A stretch of 64,000 nt of DNA from Pachypanchax playfairii (GCA_006937955.1 SSNP01000130.1:496001-560000); one strand, 5' to 3'. Shown: positions 13,243 through 26,126, counted from the stretch's first letter. Notes: generated by a model from the sequence alone, not told the origin. Translations and numbers: made by a program.

Positions 13243-14867
13243 CAATATTCATTTTAATCACTCTAAAAATGAACTAGCATAGACCAATTCAAGCTGAAGA
13301 AACCTCATCTACTCAGAAATGCAAGTCTAAAAAGGATTTTACATTTAATTCACTCACTATAGAATTACAAGCAAGCATAGATGAGTAGTGCTATGCATGT
13401 GCAAGGTTCTCCTCACTGGTAACATAGTATTAATAGGATTTCTGTCTTCTTTTGCCTCTAAGTAAGACAAATGATATGCAAAGGTCGCTCTTGCATAAAT
13501 CCCCCGAGCACAGATGAACAGACATCATTCCCATTTGCTGTTTCACTCAATTTATTGAATATGCATCAGGTCATGATTTGAAATGCCCCCGTGGTCCACT
13601 CAGAGGTAATTAAACCACATATGATCAACGGCCGAGTGTTAAAACAGCTCGACCTGAGACAGAGGCTTAGCAACTCAAGGAGAAGTAGCAGTTATGGGAA
13701 AGGCCAGCAGCAGATTAACAGCCACGGAGAGAAAAAAAATTGTTATCAAAGACACCCGTCAAGAATGAATTTTTAAAAAAATGAGCTGTTCACACAGCCG
13801 TCTGGACCTGATAGAACCCCTGAAGGCATCGTTAAAATACTGAGTTGCTTTGGAAATGTTTTAATCATGCTCTGTGTTTTTAATAAGAAATTATTTAATT
13901 ATTCAGAGTAACACCCTTCATCCATTTCACTGGATTGAGTCCCTTCAGGTGACGAGAAAAGCAAATGGGTTTCATATCTCATTTTTATCAAACAGTGGGA
14001 AGGTGAGTACAAAAGGTACTTTTGTTATTTTAGCTCATGATTCGTGTTTTTTTTAATCAAGTTTTACCTGAAGAAAATTTCATGGAGTGGCGTTTAAATA
14101 GTTAAATATCATAAGAGAGAATCTTTTAAACTTCAGTTAGGTGGATGTTTCAATGATTCTTTCAGTTTTCCTTCAAGAAACTTGTTTTATTTAGAGACAA
14201 GTTTCACGTGCCATTCTCCATTTTAATTAAATTAAATTATCTGTACTCACTCTCTTGTACTTGTACTCAACTGCAGAGTGATCAGAGTATTTCTACAGAT
14301 GACAGGACTCTGACCTGTACTGAAACTAGGCCTGGGTGCTAAATTGATTGATTAAGTAGCATTTTTTTGTTGTGGGCGAGTTTCTGTTTAATGAGCGTTT
14401 TTGGTTCCCAGGAGCTTTCTTATCTACTAGTTACTTTCACGTAGTAGCGGGCGACAACAAAGCACACACAAAACAGCAGCAGCAAGCGACAACTTGGCTA
14501 CCAGTGAGAGTGGGAAGTTTACTCCCAATACAGTAATAAAATGATCTGTTGTTTGGAACTGATTTGGGTTTGCTGCAACAGACCTGCAGTGAGACCCCAC
14601 GCTGCAACATTTATCTAAAGCCCATCACAGTAAAAGGCAGCAGCACCACAAACATATTCTAACACCTGAAACAGAGACATCCAGCTGAACATGAAAAACA
14701 CCAGTCTCTCTGAGACAAACAAAACCACAGTGACCAACAAACCTTAGCTAACAAACAGCTAACTGTAGCCGAATCCTTAGCACAAAGCACCACATACAAC
14801 AGGAGGCACATGGAGAACAATCATAGAAGTGGCTGCTTTAAGTTGTCTGTACTTGTTGCTTTCCTTA
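13243..14867. other. Gene-free sequence
   Basis: No gene or clear repeat. The CCTGGGTGCTAAATTGATTGATTAA patch near 14330 may be a degraded hAT end. Confidence 0.3.
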
Positions 14868-15310
14868 ACTCATTCAGTGCCAGGCATTTTCAGATTTCTA
14901 TCCCCCCCTCAGTGCCACAGAGACATTGAGCATTTTTACTGATTTTTGAAGGCCCACAGAATATTTTGTCCTATGACTACGTGAATTCTGAAACCACCCT
15001 AAAAAAAAAAAANNNNNNNNNNCCCCCCCCCCCCCCCCAACTAAAATGGGACCATCTGCTAAAATGGATGTTTCTGGCTGAGATGAAATACGCGGTGATC
15101 GAGGTGACCCGACTTGATTCCCGTCATGTCTCTTGTGATCGCGACACAGACCTTGTTTTAGAGTGAGCTGCGTAAATTTTGGATTCCCAAAACCCTCTTC
15201 GCTTTCATGGATTAACTTATACATGATCACATGAAGTTTCACCACCACACACAGGTAAGAACAACTTGTACTTCCTTTAGAAACGTGATATTTACTGACA
15301 AGATGCAAGC
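14868..15310 (+). mobile_element. piggyBac-like element end, interrupted by an assembly gap
   Basis: TTAACTCATTCAGTGCCAGG is a typical vertebrate piggyBac-type terminus (TTAA target plus a CYCATTCAGTGCCA-like start). The sequence then runs into A12, ten N and C16. No opposite end was identified, so the element is partial or misassembled. Confidence 0.45.
15013..15022. other. Assembly gap (10 N)
   Basis: Ten N between a 12-base A run and a 16-base C run. This suggests a homopolymer sequencing failure rather than a sized gap. Confidence 0.95.
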
Positions 15311-15420
15311 GACCGTTCTCCGAACCCCCGTTAAAAAAACAAAGCAGGAGACGTCAAGATGTCTATAGCACTGAGCATTTTGGTTATGTTTGATGTCGAT
15401 AGAGGTCACCGAATTAGTTA

Positions 15421-16800
15421 AATGTTCCTTTTGATGGGGATATGCTGATGCGCATTTACGTAACGAAATATTCGGGTTAAAAAAGGGATACCCAGGATAC
15501 CCTGTCCGGATTTTAAAAACCCGGTTATGAGCATATTTGAGTTTTTGCCGGTGTTTACATGGCCGTGCGTGTTCAGGTTATTGAGTAAAGCTTACCTGCA
15601 ATGTGTTCCAGAGCAATCCACACCTTCATCACATTCATGACATCACAGACACCTGGCAGATCGAGTCACCTGTATTACAAACACAAGTGATTCATGAGAA
15701 TCGATTCTGAATCGAATCCCGAGTTGTTGTAATTTTCACATCCGTCCTTATAATGAGACAGAAACAGATTACTTACAGGAAGTGGGTTAAACATGAAGCG
15801 CAGGAAACTGCAGGGAACTCGGCCATGGTAGTGACCAGGAAGATCCAACAAACTGAATGTGACTTAGAGGAGGATTTAAGCTGAGGGGAGGTGATTGCTG
15901 ACAGGAAACAGCTGGGGAAGGAGGGCAATCAGGAGTAAATGAAGATCAGGTTAGGATGCAAAAAATGAACAACAAAATACGTAAGAGAAGAACCAAATTA
16001 AAACAATAGGACTAAAGAAAAATGAACAAACCACAGCCTGACAGGAAGAACTAGATTTCAAAACCAAATAGCTAAAAACACTGACATACAACGATTTAAA
16101 AGAAGAAGAAAAAAAGACGAAAACCTGACAAAATACACACTGAATAAAACAAACTCAAAACTCCCAACCATTGTCTGAAGAAAATAAATCTCAACACAGT
16201 CAATGCAATGAAAAAAAACAATGGAAGCTAGGAACTTCTCATGATCTTCACTTAAATTACTTTATGGTTTGAGTTAAAATTTGAGTCTGGTGAATTTTGT
16301 GTGTGTTTTGCAGGAGACAATTACTATGTGTACATGCTGTCAATATTTGGGTTACGGTTGGGTTGAGGTCACTATTCGGGTTTCTAAAACATTCGAAATA
16401 ACCCGTTTACATGCATGAGCAGAGAGAGTTACTCCTGTATACATGGAATTTATAATCGATTGTCAATATCCCATAGTAAACGGCGACACACGGTTAGCGT
16501 CTGGACGTATGGACAACCTCTACTTCTTGTTTATTTCTGCACACGGGTTTTTGTATGCACGTACAAGACGTTCCTCTACTCAAAAGACAAAGATTCCTTG
16601 CGAATAGAACATGCGCAGGACACAAATCAATGTTCCTTTTGATGGGGATATGCCGATACGCGTTTACATGACCAAATGTTCGGGTTAGAAAAGGGGAACC
16701 CCATGATCATATTCTGGTTTTTGCTGGTGTTAACATGGCCGTGCGTGACCAGATTATTGCTAATATTACGGTTTTGATCGGGTTATAGGCTGCATGTAAA
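15421..16800. mobile_element. MITE-like element with ~150-bp direct repeats
   Basis: The stretch starting AATGTTCCTTTTGATGGGGA at 15421-15588 recurs diverged at 16629-16758, both including TTCGGGTTA and TTAACATGGCCGTGCGTG-like text. Motifs such as GTTTACATG and CATGCGCAG also occur in the 46870-47525 element. The boundaries are unclear. Confidence 0.45.
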
Positions 16801-16861
16801 CACCGTCAATGTCTCTCAGATCAGTTGATGCTTCCTGTGATTTGCTGACAGATTGTTTCTT

Positions 16862-17102
16862 TTGGAGCTGCACGGTGGTGCATTTGGTAGAGCTGTTGCC
16901 TTGCAGTGAGAAGGTCCTGGGTTTGAATCCAGGCTGGGACCTTTCTGCGTGGAGTTTGCATGTTCTCCCCATGCATGCGTGGGTTTTCTCCAGTTTCCTC
17001 CCACAGTCCAAAAATTGGCAACTCTAAATTGTCCCTAGGTGTGAGTGGTTGTTTGTCTGTGGCCCTGTGATGGACTGGCGACCTGTCCAGGGTTAGATGG
17101 AT
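16862..17102 (+). mobile_element. tRNA-derived SINE with 12-bp target duplication
   Basis: The head GCTGCACGGTGGTGC...GGTAGAGCTGTTGCC with a B-box-like GGGTTTGAATCC is tRNA-like. The body continues GGAGTTTGCATGTTCTCCCC and ends at CCTGTCCAGGG plus a short tail. AGATTGTTTCTT occurs exactly at 16850-16861 and 17103-17114, the hallmark of LINE-mediated insertion. Confidence 0.85.
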
Positions 17103-17114
17103 AGATTGTTTCTT

Positions 17115-19143
17115 GTTTCAAGTGCTGATGGGAGGAGATGGATCCAGATGTCCAGGTGGAGGAAGAAAAAGAGTGACAGTGAAGAGTAGGCAGACAGGTG
17201 AGTTGATACTGGTTTTGCACACGAAAATAAATATATTTAAAATATCATTTGAAACTAATGACGAGACCACGAGGCATGAATCATGTGAGTAATTCTTTTT
17301 TTCAACCTTGGGTACATCTTGTTTAGATAATTAGCATCTTTGCATGTTGACCTTGATCTCTTGTCATATTCAGATCTGCAGGCTGTACAAAAGCCAGCAA
17401 CCCAGTCTCTGACATGAGGGAAATGGAACTAGGTCACACCAGTACGCAGCATATTTACACTGATTTCAGATTCATTTCAGGATCTGGTCAAATATCTTAT
17501 TGTTTTCAGGAGAGTTATTAAAACAACATCATTTGCATCCTGACTCTCCAGCCCAAGCTCTGATGTCTATGAATCAATTACTCTCGGATGATCCAAGTTC
17601 AAAAACAGATGAGACCCCTTCACCAATCAGTGGAAACCTCATATGTCACATAGCTGCCTAAAAGCCATTTCTTCTTACTTACAAGGCATTTTTATCCTCA
17701 GTTAACAGGAAAGCTGGCTTTAATTATGTCCTAATTTAATTCATTTTAAATCTATTTGTCTGATTTGATGAAGATCCTGTTTTTCTGGCTCCCACCTCTA
17801 AACTGGATGTATTTCCTGCCTTCTTCCATCTCTTTTCCCTTCTGTTCAGGGCCGTGCAGTCATCTGCCTCTAAATGAGGCTATTCCATCCCGTTGCCCAA
17901 TTTCCCAACAGCATGGGGCTCTGAACACAGCAGTTTTAACTGTGCAAGGGCTTCAGCATGCTTTTAATTCCCACTGTAAACCCTGGCTTTACCATCTGTG
18001 TGGACAGATAGTAGGTCCATTTTGTGCAGTGTGTTTATCAGTGTCCTTTGCATCGACAGAAAAAAACACCACTACGAGTGTCTGTATTTTCATATGAATC
18101 TAAAACAAATAAACAGTGTCTAGACTTCTCCCATACCTCAAATTGTTTAGCTACGCGAGTCCCTCACGTTATTTTATGTTTTTACTTATTTTCAAATGGT
18201 CAGTTAGAAGAAAAAAAACACAGACAGAAACATTTACACTATTTATTAGGTCACAGTTTCTTCTTATTCCTTTATTTTGCTTCTCTTCTCTTCACTTGGA
18301 CCCCGGCTGGCTAACAGCATGAGCCAGCTGTGAGGCTGCAATCAAACGAGCTCCTGCAAAACCTCCTGGGGTTCTGCTGACATTACTCACACACAGAAAA
18401 AAGAAGCGCATGTGTGCATGACCTTGGTATTGCATGCACATCTGCACACATGTAATCACAAGAGGGTCAGGGACAAGCATACACTAACCAGTGATGCAAA
18501 AATTACATGTAGCTTTGGTTTGGATTCAGTGGTGGCTCCTTTCACTAAACGATTCTGTTATTATTCAAAGAATTCTGACCTAAATCTCCTGTAGGATTTT
18601 CTCTGCTTCTGGGAAAAGGTCATGGTGTGAATTCTCAATGATTTTCATCCCGAACAGTTTAACAGAGAAGAGGGTGGACAGACAAGGTTGAAACACGTGA
18701 TAAACATTCACAAGAAGAAAATAGTTTTTTCTGTCATCTTATGAATCCCCTAATCCTCCTCCAACCCAACGATTCCTAATTCCTGAGCTATTCATGAGAC
18801 CAGCTGACTGCTTGTCACAGGCAGTAAACTGATACTTCTCTCGTCCTGAATATGTTGTTATGTCATGGTTGAAGAGAAACCCAGAGTGCGACTCCAGACC
18901 ACATTTTCTGGCAGTCTGACAAAGTGAAGATAGGAGGAAAGGGCTTTGGTGAGTCATGCATCAGCACTGCATTAGCTGGATAGACAATTTCAAGGCATGA
19001 TGGGAGTCTATAGAGACATGTCAGAGGGAACTGCACTTGCATTAATTTGGTCTGACTGCAAATTCTGCTCGATAAAAAAAGTTCATACCTTTGGGTTGCT
19101 GCACCAGTCTACCACAATCCATCTACATCTGCAGAACGACAGC
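17115..19143. other. Gene-free sequence
   Basis: Nothing recognised beyond short open frames. Confidence 0.35.
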
Positions 19144-19147
19144 TTAA

Positions 19148-19635
19148 AGGCATAATATGTAGAAAATAATGGCTTTTATTCAACACCAGGTGACAGTAAT
19201 GAGCTAAATCACAACCCCGTCGCTTCCACTAACCACCACAGGGGGGCAGAAATGAGTATTATTCCTCACTCCGTCAAACAGAGCGGCAATGTTCAAGAGT
19301 ATTGTCACAAAGCTGTCTCCACCCTATGAATGTGACAACAATATTTACCACGTTTTTTTTATCACCACGCTTCTGCGACTCGTAGCGTTCCTTTTTTATT
19401 TTAGCAGAAGCTAACGCAGGCGATGATACTGCTCTCTTTGAAGTGGCTTCTTCTTGAGCAGCAGATCAGGAGCTCAGCCAAAAATTGGCTTATATTTACT
19501 GGTGGAAAAAAAAAATGCTACAACTTCCTGACCATCAAAAAACAAAAAAATATTAGTAACTTTTAAAAATTAAATAATCATGGTATTACTTTATTTTTAA
19601 GAACCATAATACTGAAAATTCTACATATTATGCCT
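19148..19635 (+). mobile_element. TTAA MITE family 2, copy 1
   Basis: A perfect 17-bp inverted terminal repeat, AGGCATAATATGTAGAA, is flanked by TTAA at 19144-19147 and 19636-19639. It is 488 bp and non-coding. Its interior (CACAACCCCGTCGCTTCCAC, CCACAGGGGGGCAG) recurs inverted in copy 2 in tmem168 intron 3. Confidence 0.9.
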
Positions 19636-19639
19636 TTAA

Positions 19640-21797
19640 GAAGTTTATTGTGATAAGTTATATTCACGGGGAAAAGGGAATTACATCCTTGTTTAATTCT
19701 TAAACGCAAAACGATGCATTTTTAAATAAACCAATAAGCCACACATGAAAAGAAAAAAAGAAAAGCCAATTTAAATATGTTTGTAGATCAACATTTCAAA
19801 GAAACAATTGAAATCTGGTAATATTTGAGTCATCCATGGGTATAAATTGATGTTAAGAGGACTGAGTCTAAATAAATGTTTAGTTATCAACCCAGTCAGT
19901 TACAGCTCTAATGAAAAGTCTTATCTAAAATGAAGGTGCAGAAAGATTCAGTTTCTGAAGAAGCCTTTCGGAAGGTGAAACGTCTTCAAAATAAAAGGAA
20001 TGTTGCCTTTAATAAAACAAGTTCTTGTGATTGTCAAGACCTGGACGACAGAATCTGCACTAACCTGTTGACTAAAACTGTTTCTGAAATGATCAAACAC
20101 AATTAGATCATTGCTATTTATATGAAAGTATCAAATGAATGTTCTTACAGACGATTACAGGTGGAACGATCATACAGGGTTAAACCCCGGCTGACTTGAT
20201 AAGACATCTGGGCTTCCAGATGTGAGATGAGAATAGAAAACTCATCTGTTTCCGCTCAGCCCCCGTCCCATCCCGTCTCAATCCAACTGTGACAGCGGAG
20301 CTAATTACCGAACCTCCGATCCCACACAGACTGCTGACAGTCTTGTTAGCCTCCATTTTACACTTCTAATTGAAGCCGGCATTATCAGCGTCATCTGGCT
20401 CATACTAAGAGTTTTTTTTTTTTGGGCAGCGCGTAAAAAACCAGCAGCTCATTTTCTACCTGGTTAAAATCTAAAAATCATTCACAACTTGTATTTTCCT
20501 GTGTCGGCTTCCTGTCCAGGGATATTTGTGAAAATGAGGCCAGATGAGAAATAGAGGATCCAGATGCCTACCCACCAAACAGACCTATTTTATACAGGCA
20601 TATTCTTGACCTTCACGTCACAAAGAGGAATATGTGCAATAATTGAGGCTAAAAGGTCTTCTTCATCTGACCCCACTTCTGCAGCAGCTCGTAAATCCTT
20701 GTCCGGGGAAACTTCGGTTCACGTACCATGAACCATCTTCTCATTATCTCTACATTCAGACGATTAAACCATTTTCTCAGAGAAAAGCTTCATCGTGTGC
20801 CCCGGGGACAAGTTCAAATGATTCCATAATAGTCACAGATGTTCAAAGTGTTGATGCCAAGTTACATAAGATGATTGATTTGTAAACACTAAGCCCGAGT
20901 CAGCTACAAGGTAGCTTCCTGCCAAACGTGGCGTCTCTTCAAACTATATTAAAACGAACATATGGTCAGAGAAGGTTGGAGAGTTCCCTCTGAGTGGGGA
21001 GATTTCAGCAACCTCTTCAACATACTGGGGAGTGCTGAGAGATTAAACACCCATTAAACGTCCTTGTAATTTGAGATAATGGCTTGACATTTCAATGTCG
21101 GACATACAGTGAGTCTCAGCAAACAGGCCACTTGGAAATTGGGGCAAAATTAAAAAAAAAAAAAAATCTGTAATCTTTCTGTACCTTAAAAGGTTCCTGA
21201 AATCATTGAGAGACAAATCTTACCCATAGAGACCTTTGTGCAGAGTCAGCTGTTGAGATGATCCTAAAGATGAATTCAATCAAATTAACTGGCTCATAAT
21301 GCATTAACTAAAAAATAAAAAGCATAAAACTCCCTGGATATATTCTGAAAAAAACTGAACAAACAGCTGTTGTACCTGTTTTAATTGCAGCCCTTGGATT
21401 TATCTAACAAATTCATTTATATTCCCCCAAATAAATGGAGGATCAGCATCAGGAAAATAGCTATTCGAAAGTAGTAACTCATGACAGGCTCTAATTATCC
21501 ACAGGAATGAGACTCAGCTGGAGAGAAACAAGAACGGGGCAAAAGGCAGTGGAAAAAAAGTGGTGCATCCACTCATGCATCTGTGCTGATGTGTGTTTGT
21601 GCTAGAGTGGGGTCTGACTCAGCTTTTCCATACAGAGTTTACAGAGGGGGCTCACTGTTTTATTATCTATTCAAGTTTAGGATTTGAATCCAGATGATAA
21701 TCTAATAATCTTATAGACCATCGTGGTTACGTACACGAACCCCCGATCTTAAAAGTTGTATCTTTCCAGGCTGTGTTGGAGACACATTTTCAGAACG
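19640..21797. other. Gene-free sequence, possible conserved block at 20190-20410
   Basis: The 20190-20410 segment is more G+C-rich and non-repetitive (GAGCTAATTACCGAACCTCC, CATTATCAGCGTCATCTGGC), resembling teleost conserved non-coding elements. This is a guess without an alignment. Confidence 0.25.
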
Positions 21798-21800
21798 TTA

Positions 21801-22336
21801 CCCCTCCTTCCCACCGGACGCGTAGTGGCCAAGAGCGTTTTGCTCACAAAATCAACCGTGTCCTTTCCCGCATTTTAGACGTGTATTGCTCAGCGTTGCA
21901 TCCAGCTGGGCCTGGGAGATCACGAAATCACAGGAGAATTGTGAAATCACGTGTGATTTTGTAAGTACACACAACAACAAGCAGGAACGAAGACAACAAC
22001 ATGTATCCAGAAGGTAACTAAGGTAGGTTTATTTTCAAACCACCTACGGACTTCGTAATCAATCAAATGAAAATCTGCACGTGTCCTTTATTTTGAAACT
22101 TCAGTGTATTTTACTTTTCAAGAACACCTGATTTCCTGTCTGGTTCAAACTAAACTGCTGAGCTTGAAGCATTTTAGAAGCGTAGTGCGTAAAAAATAGA
22201 ACTGCCGCGTAAAAGCTGCGACACTACGCTTGTGAGACGCGTCCGAACTGTCCCATGACTTTAATGGTGGCTATCAGCTGCATATTACACTTCACCGATG
22301 TTATGCGCCACTTATGCATCCAGTGGAAAGGAGGGG
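21801..22336. mobile_element. PIF/Harbinger-like MITE
   Basis: Inverted ends CCCCTCCTTCCCACCGGA and CCCCTCCTTTCCACTGGA (reverse strand) are flanked by TTA at 21798-21800 and 22337-22339, the 3-bp target of PIF/Harbinger. It is 536 bp and non-coding. Confidence 0.8.
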
Positions 22337-22339
22337 TTA

Positions 22340-23254
22340 GAATTACACTGATTTCGTATTTGCAGTTATGCTTATGTTGAAACTGCAAATATGGTTGTTA
22401 AATTTAGTCGCAATCAGAGGAGTCCAAATATCTTACTCATCTTATAATCTTTCCAACCCTTTCTGCCCATCACAAAATTCAAATGCAGTAGCCACCTTTC
22501 AACCCTAAGAGGGCAGCACTAAGACATTTTTAGACCAAAAAGGGTAGAATTTATCAAATTTACATGAAAATGTCAAAAAATGCCAAGAACAGCTCAGGCC
22601 GACCAATATTCCTCACCAAAATGGTGCCCGCTGCTCTGCCAGCTACTGGCTAGTAGATGTAAACAAAATGCCAATGTCGTGCCCGCCAAAATTAATATTT
22701 TACTTCAAATATAATTTTTCAAGGAAATGCTGTATTTTCATTCTACAACCCTCTAAACACCCCGTGGAGGTATTATTTTGTTAAAAATATAGCTTTTAAT
22801 GAAAATATTCCATATACCACCTTTAAGTTTAGCTAACTTAGTTAGCTCCATTATTTATATATACAGCAGTCAAAGTTCATTCCTCTGCAATACTGAGGCC
22901 CTTTTGTCTGACCTGTTCATGGAAACACACACATGCGCAATGGCCCAGTTTATTTTGAGCTGCTATAGAAACAGAACGTGCAAACAAGACAACATAAAAC
23001 AATTTTTACACACATAAAATCCTTCATTTAAAGCACACAGACTACTTGATATGTTTAACACAACATTATTGATCAAGTAGTTAGTCTGCATTATAATAGT
23101 ACATCATTAAAGCATTATTAGATTTTTTCCCTTACCCAGATTAAGCTAGTACAGACAAAACCCATTTGATTTAATGTTAGCTTACCTTTACATCAAGGGT
23201 TTGGGAGTCCTTTTACATCTGTCATAACACAGTTTTCAACCTGCACACAGCCAA
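22340..23254. other. Gene-free sequence
   Basis: No gene. An imperfect inverted repeat at about 23037-23090 (AGACTACTTGAT / ATCAAGTAGTTAGTCT) is the only structure noted. Confidence 0.35.
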
Positions 23255-23600
23255 TTCAAATCAAAAATACTTTATTAATCCTGAAGGGAAATTCATCGTT
23301 GTTGTAGCCCAGTTCTTCTTTAGGGAGCCATTGTAGGGCCACTATCCTGCATGTTTTAGCTCTTTCCCTAATTCAACACACTGGAATCAAATGATGGCTC
23401 GTTAGCAGGCCTCTGCAGCACTTTGCTATGCTGAGGAGGAAGTTGGAAAATTTGAATCAGGTGGGTTGGAGCAGAGACACATCTAAAACATGTAGGGCAC
23501 TGGCCCTTGAGGCCTGGATTTGAATAGCCCTGTTGTAGAGGGTTCTAGCTGTGATGGACAGGAAGGATCTCCTGTAATTTGCAATTCATGCCCCTCCCCC
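23255..23600 (-). mobile_element. LINE 3' end (L2/Rex-like), split by a hAT MITE
   Basis: The reverse strand carries the LINE tail (GGGATTAATAAAGTA-like, here AATACTTTATTAATCC). The upstream UTR text GTTCTAGCTGTGATGGACAGG resumes after the insertion at 23310-23532. Confidence 0.55.
23310..23532. mobile_element. hAT-like MITE nested in the LINE tail
   Basis: Subterminal inverted segments CCTGCATGTTTTAG and CTAAAACATGTAGGGCA, with the end ...AGCCCTG. Flanks TTGTAGCC (23302-23309) and TTGTAGAG (23533-23540) agree at six of eight bases. Confidence 0.6.
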
Positions 23601-23717
23601 TCCATAGAGCATATGCTGCATGACATATTTAAGGTCAGGTAAAATAAATAGTAAATTACAGTTGTTATTATTTTCTGTATTTATTAGTTTCATATTCCAG
23701 TCAGCACAATGAAACTG

Positions 23718-24190
23718 TATCCATCCATCCATCCATCCTAGCCTACCTATGGCAGGAGCCGGCTCTGGCAGGGATTAACCTTTGGGAAGAAGCTGCATCA
23801 TCCAGGAGACGAGTCACTGCTCCTCCTCATCAAAAAGAATCGGTTGAGGTGGTTTGGGCAGCAACATGGATCGCCTCCTGGTGGTGGTCCTTGTGAGGTT
23901 TACGAGCATGCCCAAATACGTGTAGAAACCGAGGCAGACCCACAATTTACAGGAGGGATTATATAAACCAACTGCTCTGGGAATGTCTTGAAGTCTTTGC
24001 TATCATTTCTTTGTTATGAGCCCACCACTGACTATACCAATAATCACCCCTTTGAGAATATTACAGATTACCTTCCAACCTCTCTTAGGCAGCGCTGGAG
24101 AGCGTCACTGGAGATGTCTGGGTTTCCCTTATGGATCTGTTACTTCTGTAACCACAACTTCTACAAGCAGAAGAAAATGGATGGATAGAA
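23718..24190 (+). mobile_element. LINE C-terminal/3' fragment, decayed
   Basis: Starts with (ATCC)n and shows broken reading of the C-terminus seen in many fish LINEs: LLLLIKK-IG-GGL..., then the CCGAGGCAGACCCACAATTT region, GATGTCTGGGTTTCCCTTAT and a GGATGGATAG tail. It has multiple stops. Confidence 0.65.
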
Positions 24191-25575
24191 TTTAGTTTCT
24201 AAATATCATTTCGTCACTTGATTGCAATTAATCCTCTTTTACCATTTTTTTTCACTCTCAGAATCTCTGATTTTTTTCAGTCTCCAATCAGTCACAATTT
24301 AGTTTTATAGGTCGCCAACCCCTTCCAAATTAGTCTCACATGTCTTACCCTTTCTGAATTAAAACTAAAATTAAGAAGGGTTCCAGTTTGCTAACATGAT
24401 TGTCGATTTAGGAGAAACTATGTCTGCAGATGATTCAAACTTCAACCCAGAGAGCTATTAGCTTTGACTTTAGCTTGTAAGTTAAAACAAAGAAAAAAAT
24501 CCCTCAAACAAAACAATTTAGGTATCAAACTGTTGGAGGTTTACGGACACAGCTCATGTTCACTTGAAATTCAGCTTCCAGTTTGGTTCTATTTAAGCTA
24601 TCCCAGTGTAAACTCTGCCCTATACAGAAAGCAGCCCTGAGGCGTGAGCCAGGTGACGGTCCTGCTCCCCGAGATAAACCATCTGAGGTGAAAGCTCAAA
24701 TCCTGCAGACAATATGCCGTGTAAGGTTTCCAATTTACTTTCACTTATCTCTCTGCAGCTCTTAATCCAAATATTTGCCAGAAAAATGAAGCACTTTCAC
24801 AGAGCTGAAAGAGTATTAAACCTGAACTGAGTCAAACCTTTTGATAAACAGCACTTTCGAAAAAACATAAATCTTTATAAAACAGTTTATATCTGTTTGT
24901 TTGTTTGTTGTGATATTTTAAGACTTTGAAAACAGGGATGTCGAGTCAAATTGATCCACTTAAAGGCAGCATGGCGATGCATTAGAGAGAAATAAAAAAA
25001 CAAACAGTGTGGAAAGAGTTCTGATGCTTCAGCAAATGGCTAGAAAATCCAACAAAACATTAATCCAATTAATGCAAATACAATCTGGCCCCAAAACAGC
25101 TAATGTGATGTGTAGTGTATAAAGGATTCAAGACAAAGTGCTAAGAAAGAAATTACTTTATAAAAAATTAGATACAAGAAAAAAAAAGATAATCCGAAAT
25201 TCATCTTTTAAGGCAACGAGTTATAAATCATTTCTTCAGATTTGTTGTTTTTTCTTTCTTGGTTTGACGAATGATAAAGAAAAATAAGAAAGAGCGTCTG
25301 TATTTTATAAAGTCACACACTTGTTCCCATGGAAGGAGAGATTTTGATTGACAGTTCGCTTTGATTTAACCAGCCTTAATTCAATTAAAACAATTTTTTT
25401 ATAAACTGAAAAAGGTCCAGTTAATTGTCAGGTTTTTCTAGACTTAAAACAAAAATACATGGAATCAAAAGAAGATTATGCTAATTGTTGTATTTATATA
25501 TAAACTGTATATAAACCCTTTGTATCCCGATAAATCTGGCTGTTAATTATAAACTTGACGTATTGAACATGCTAC
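24191..25575. other. 3' flank of tmem168
   Basis: AT-rich sequence with no gene. The lower part is probably the 3' UTR of tmem168, but its end cannot be placed. Confidence 0.35.
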
Positions 25576-26126
25576 CTATGAGTGTACCAGTTTAATACCC
25601 TGCCCAGTGTCCAGTACAGCGGGAGGAAACCAAGCTAGCTTACATCTCCTGAAGCAGCGCAGAAACACGCTGCACAACCAGAACAAGTTCAGGCCGCAGC
25701 ACCAGTTGGACAAGTGAATTAAAGGATACGTAGCTTTGGGAAAGTGGGTCTTCCAGTGTTTGGCCACGTCACTTCCTGTGGGGAGGTGTAATGAATAGTC
25801 ACTCCAGCGTTTAGACGTGCCATACATAGCCGTCACGGTCCTCCTCTTATCAGACCAATTAGTGTCACTGGTCGGGTTGAGGTTAAACTCCACCCACTCG
25901 GACGTGAAGTCACCGAGTAACGGGACATCTCCGGCTTCAGGGTCGACCCTAGGCGCTGACATCTCAGCCCCCTGCACCGCCACGTAGACGCCCTCCACTT
26001 TGCGCACTTCTTTGACCCACGGGTGCGGGTTTTCCGTGTCCAGGACAATGATGAGTCTCGAGCCGTGGCCGGCGTTCTTCTCCTTCCACATCTCCAGCAA
26101 CTGGGCCAGAGGGAGACTCTCACCTC
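25576..26126 (-). CDS. tmem168: tmem168 terminal coding exon (residues 512-694)
   Basis: After the acceptor at 26127 it reads GGESLPLAQLLEMWKEKN, then SRLIIVLDTEN, WVKEVRKVEG, AVQGAE, the conserved KRWSDYSLHLPTGSDVAKHW and a C-terminal hydrophobic segment (NWCCGLNLFWLC). It ends VLDTGQGIKLVHS and TAG at 25578-25576. No canonical AATAAA was found in the next ~450 bases on this strand; TATAAA-type variants occur near 25493. Confidence 0.95.

Noticed and set aside
14898..15308. 136-codon minus-strand open frame
   Set aside because: It crosses the 10-N gap and homopolymers within a transposon end.
16869..16940. Possible tRNA gene
   Set aside because: Only the promoter-box-like parts are tRNA-like; the segment is the head of a SINE with target duplications.
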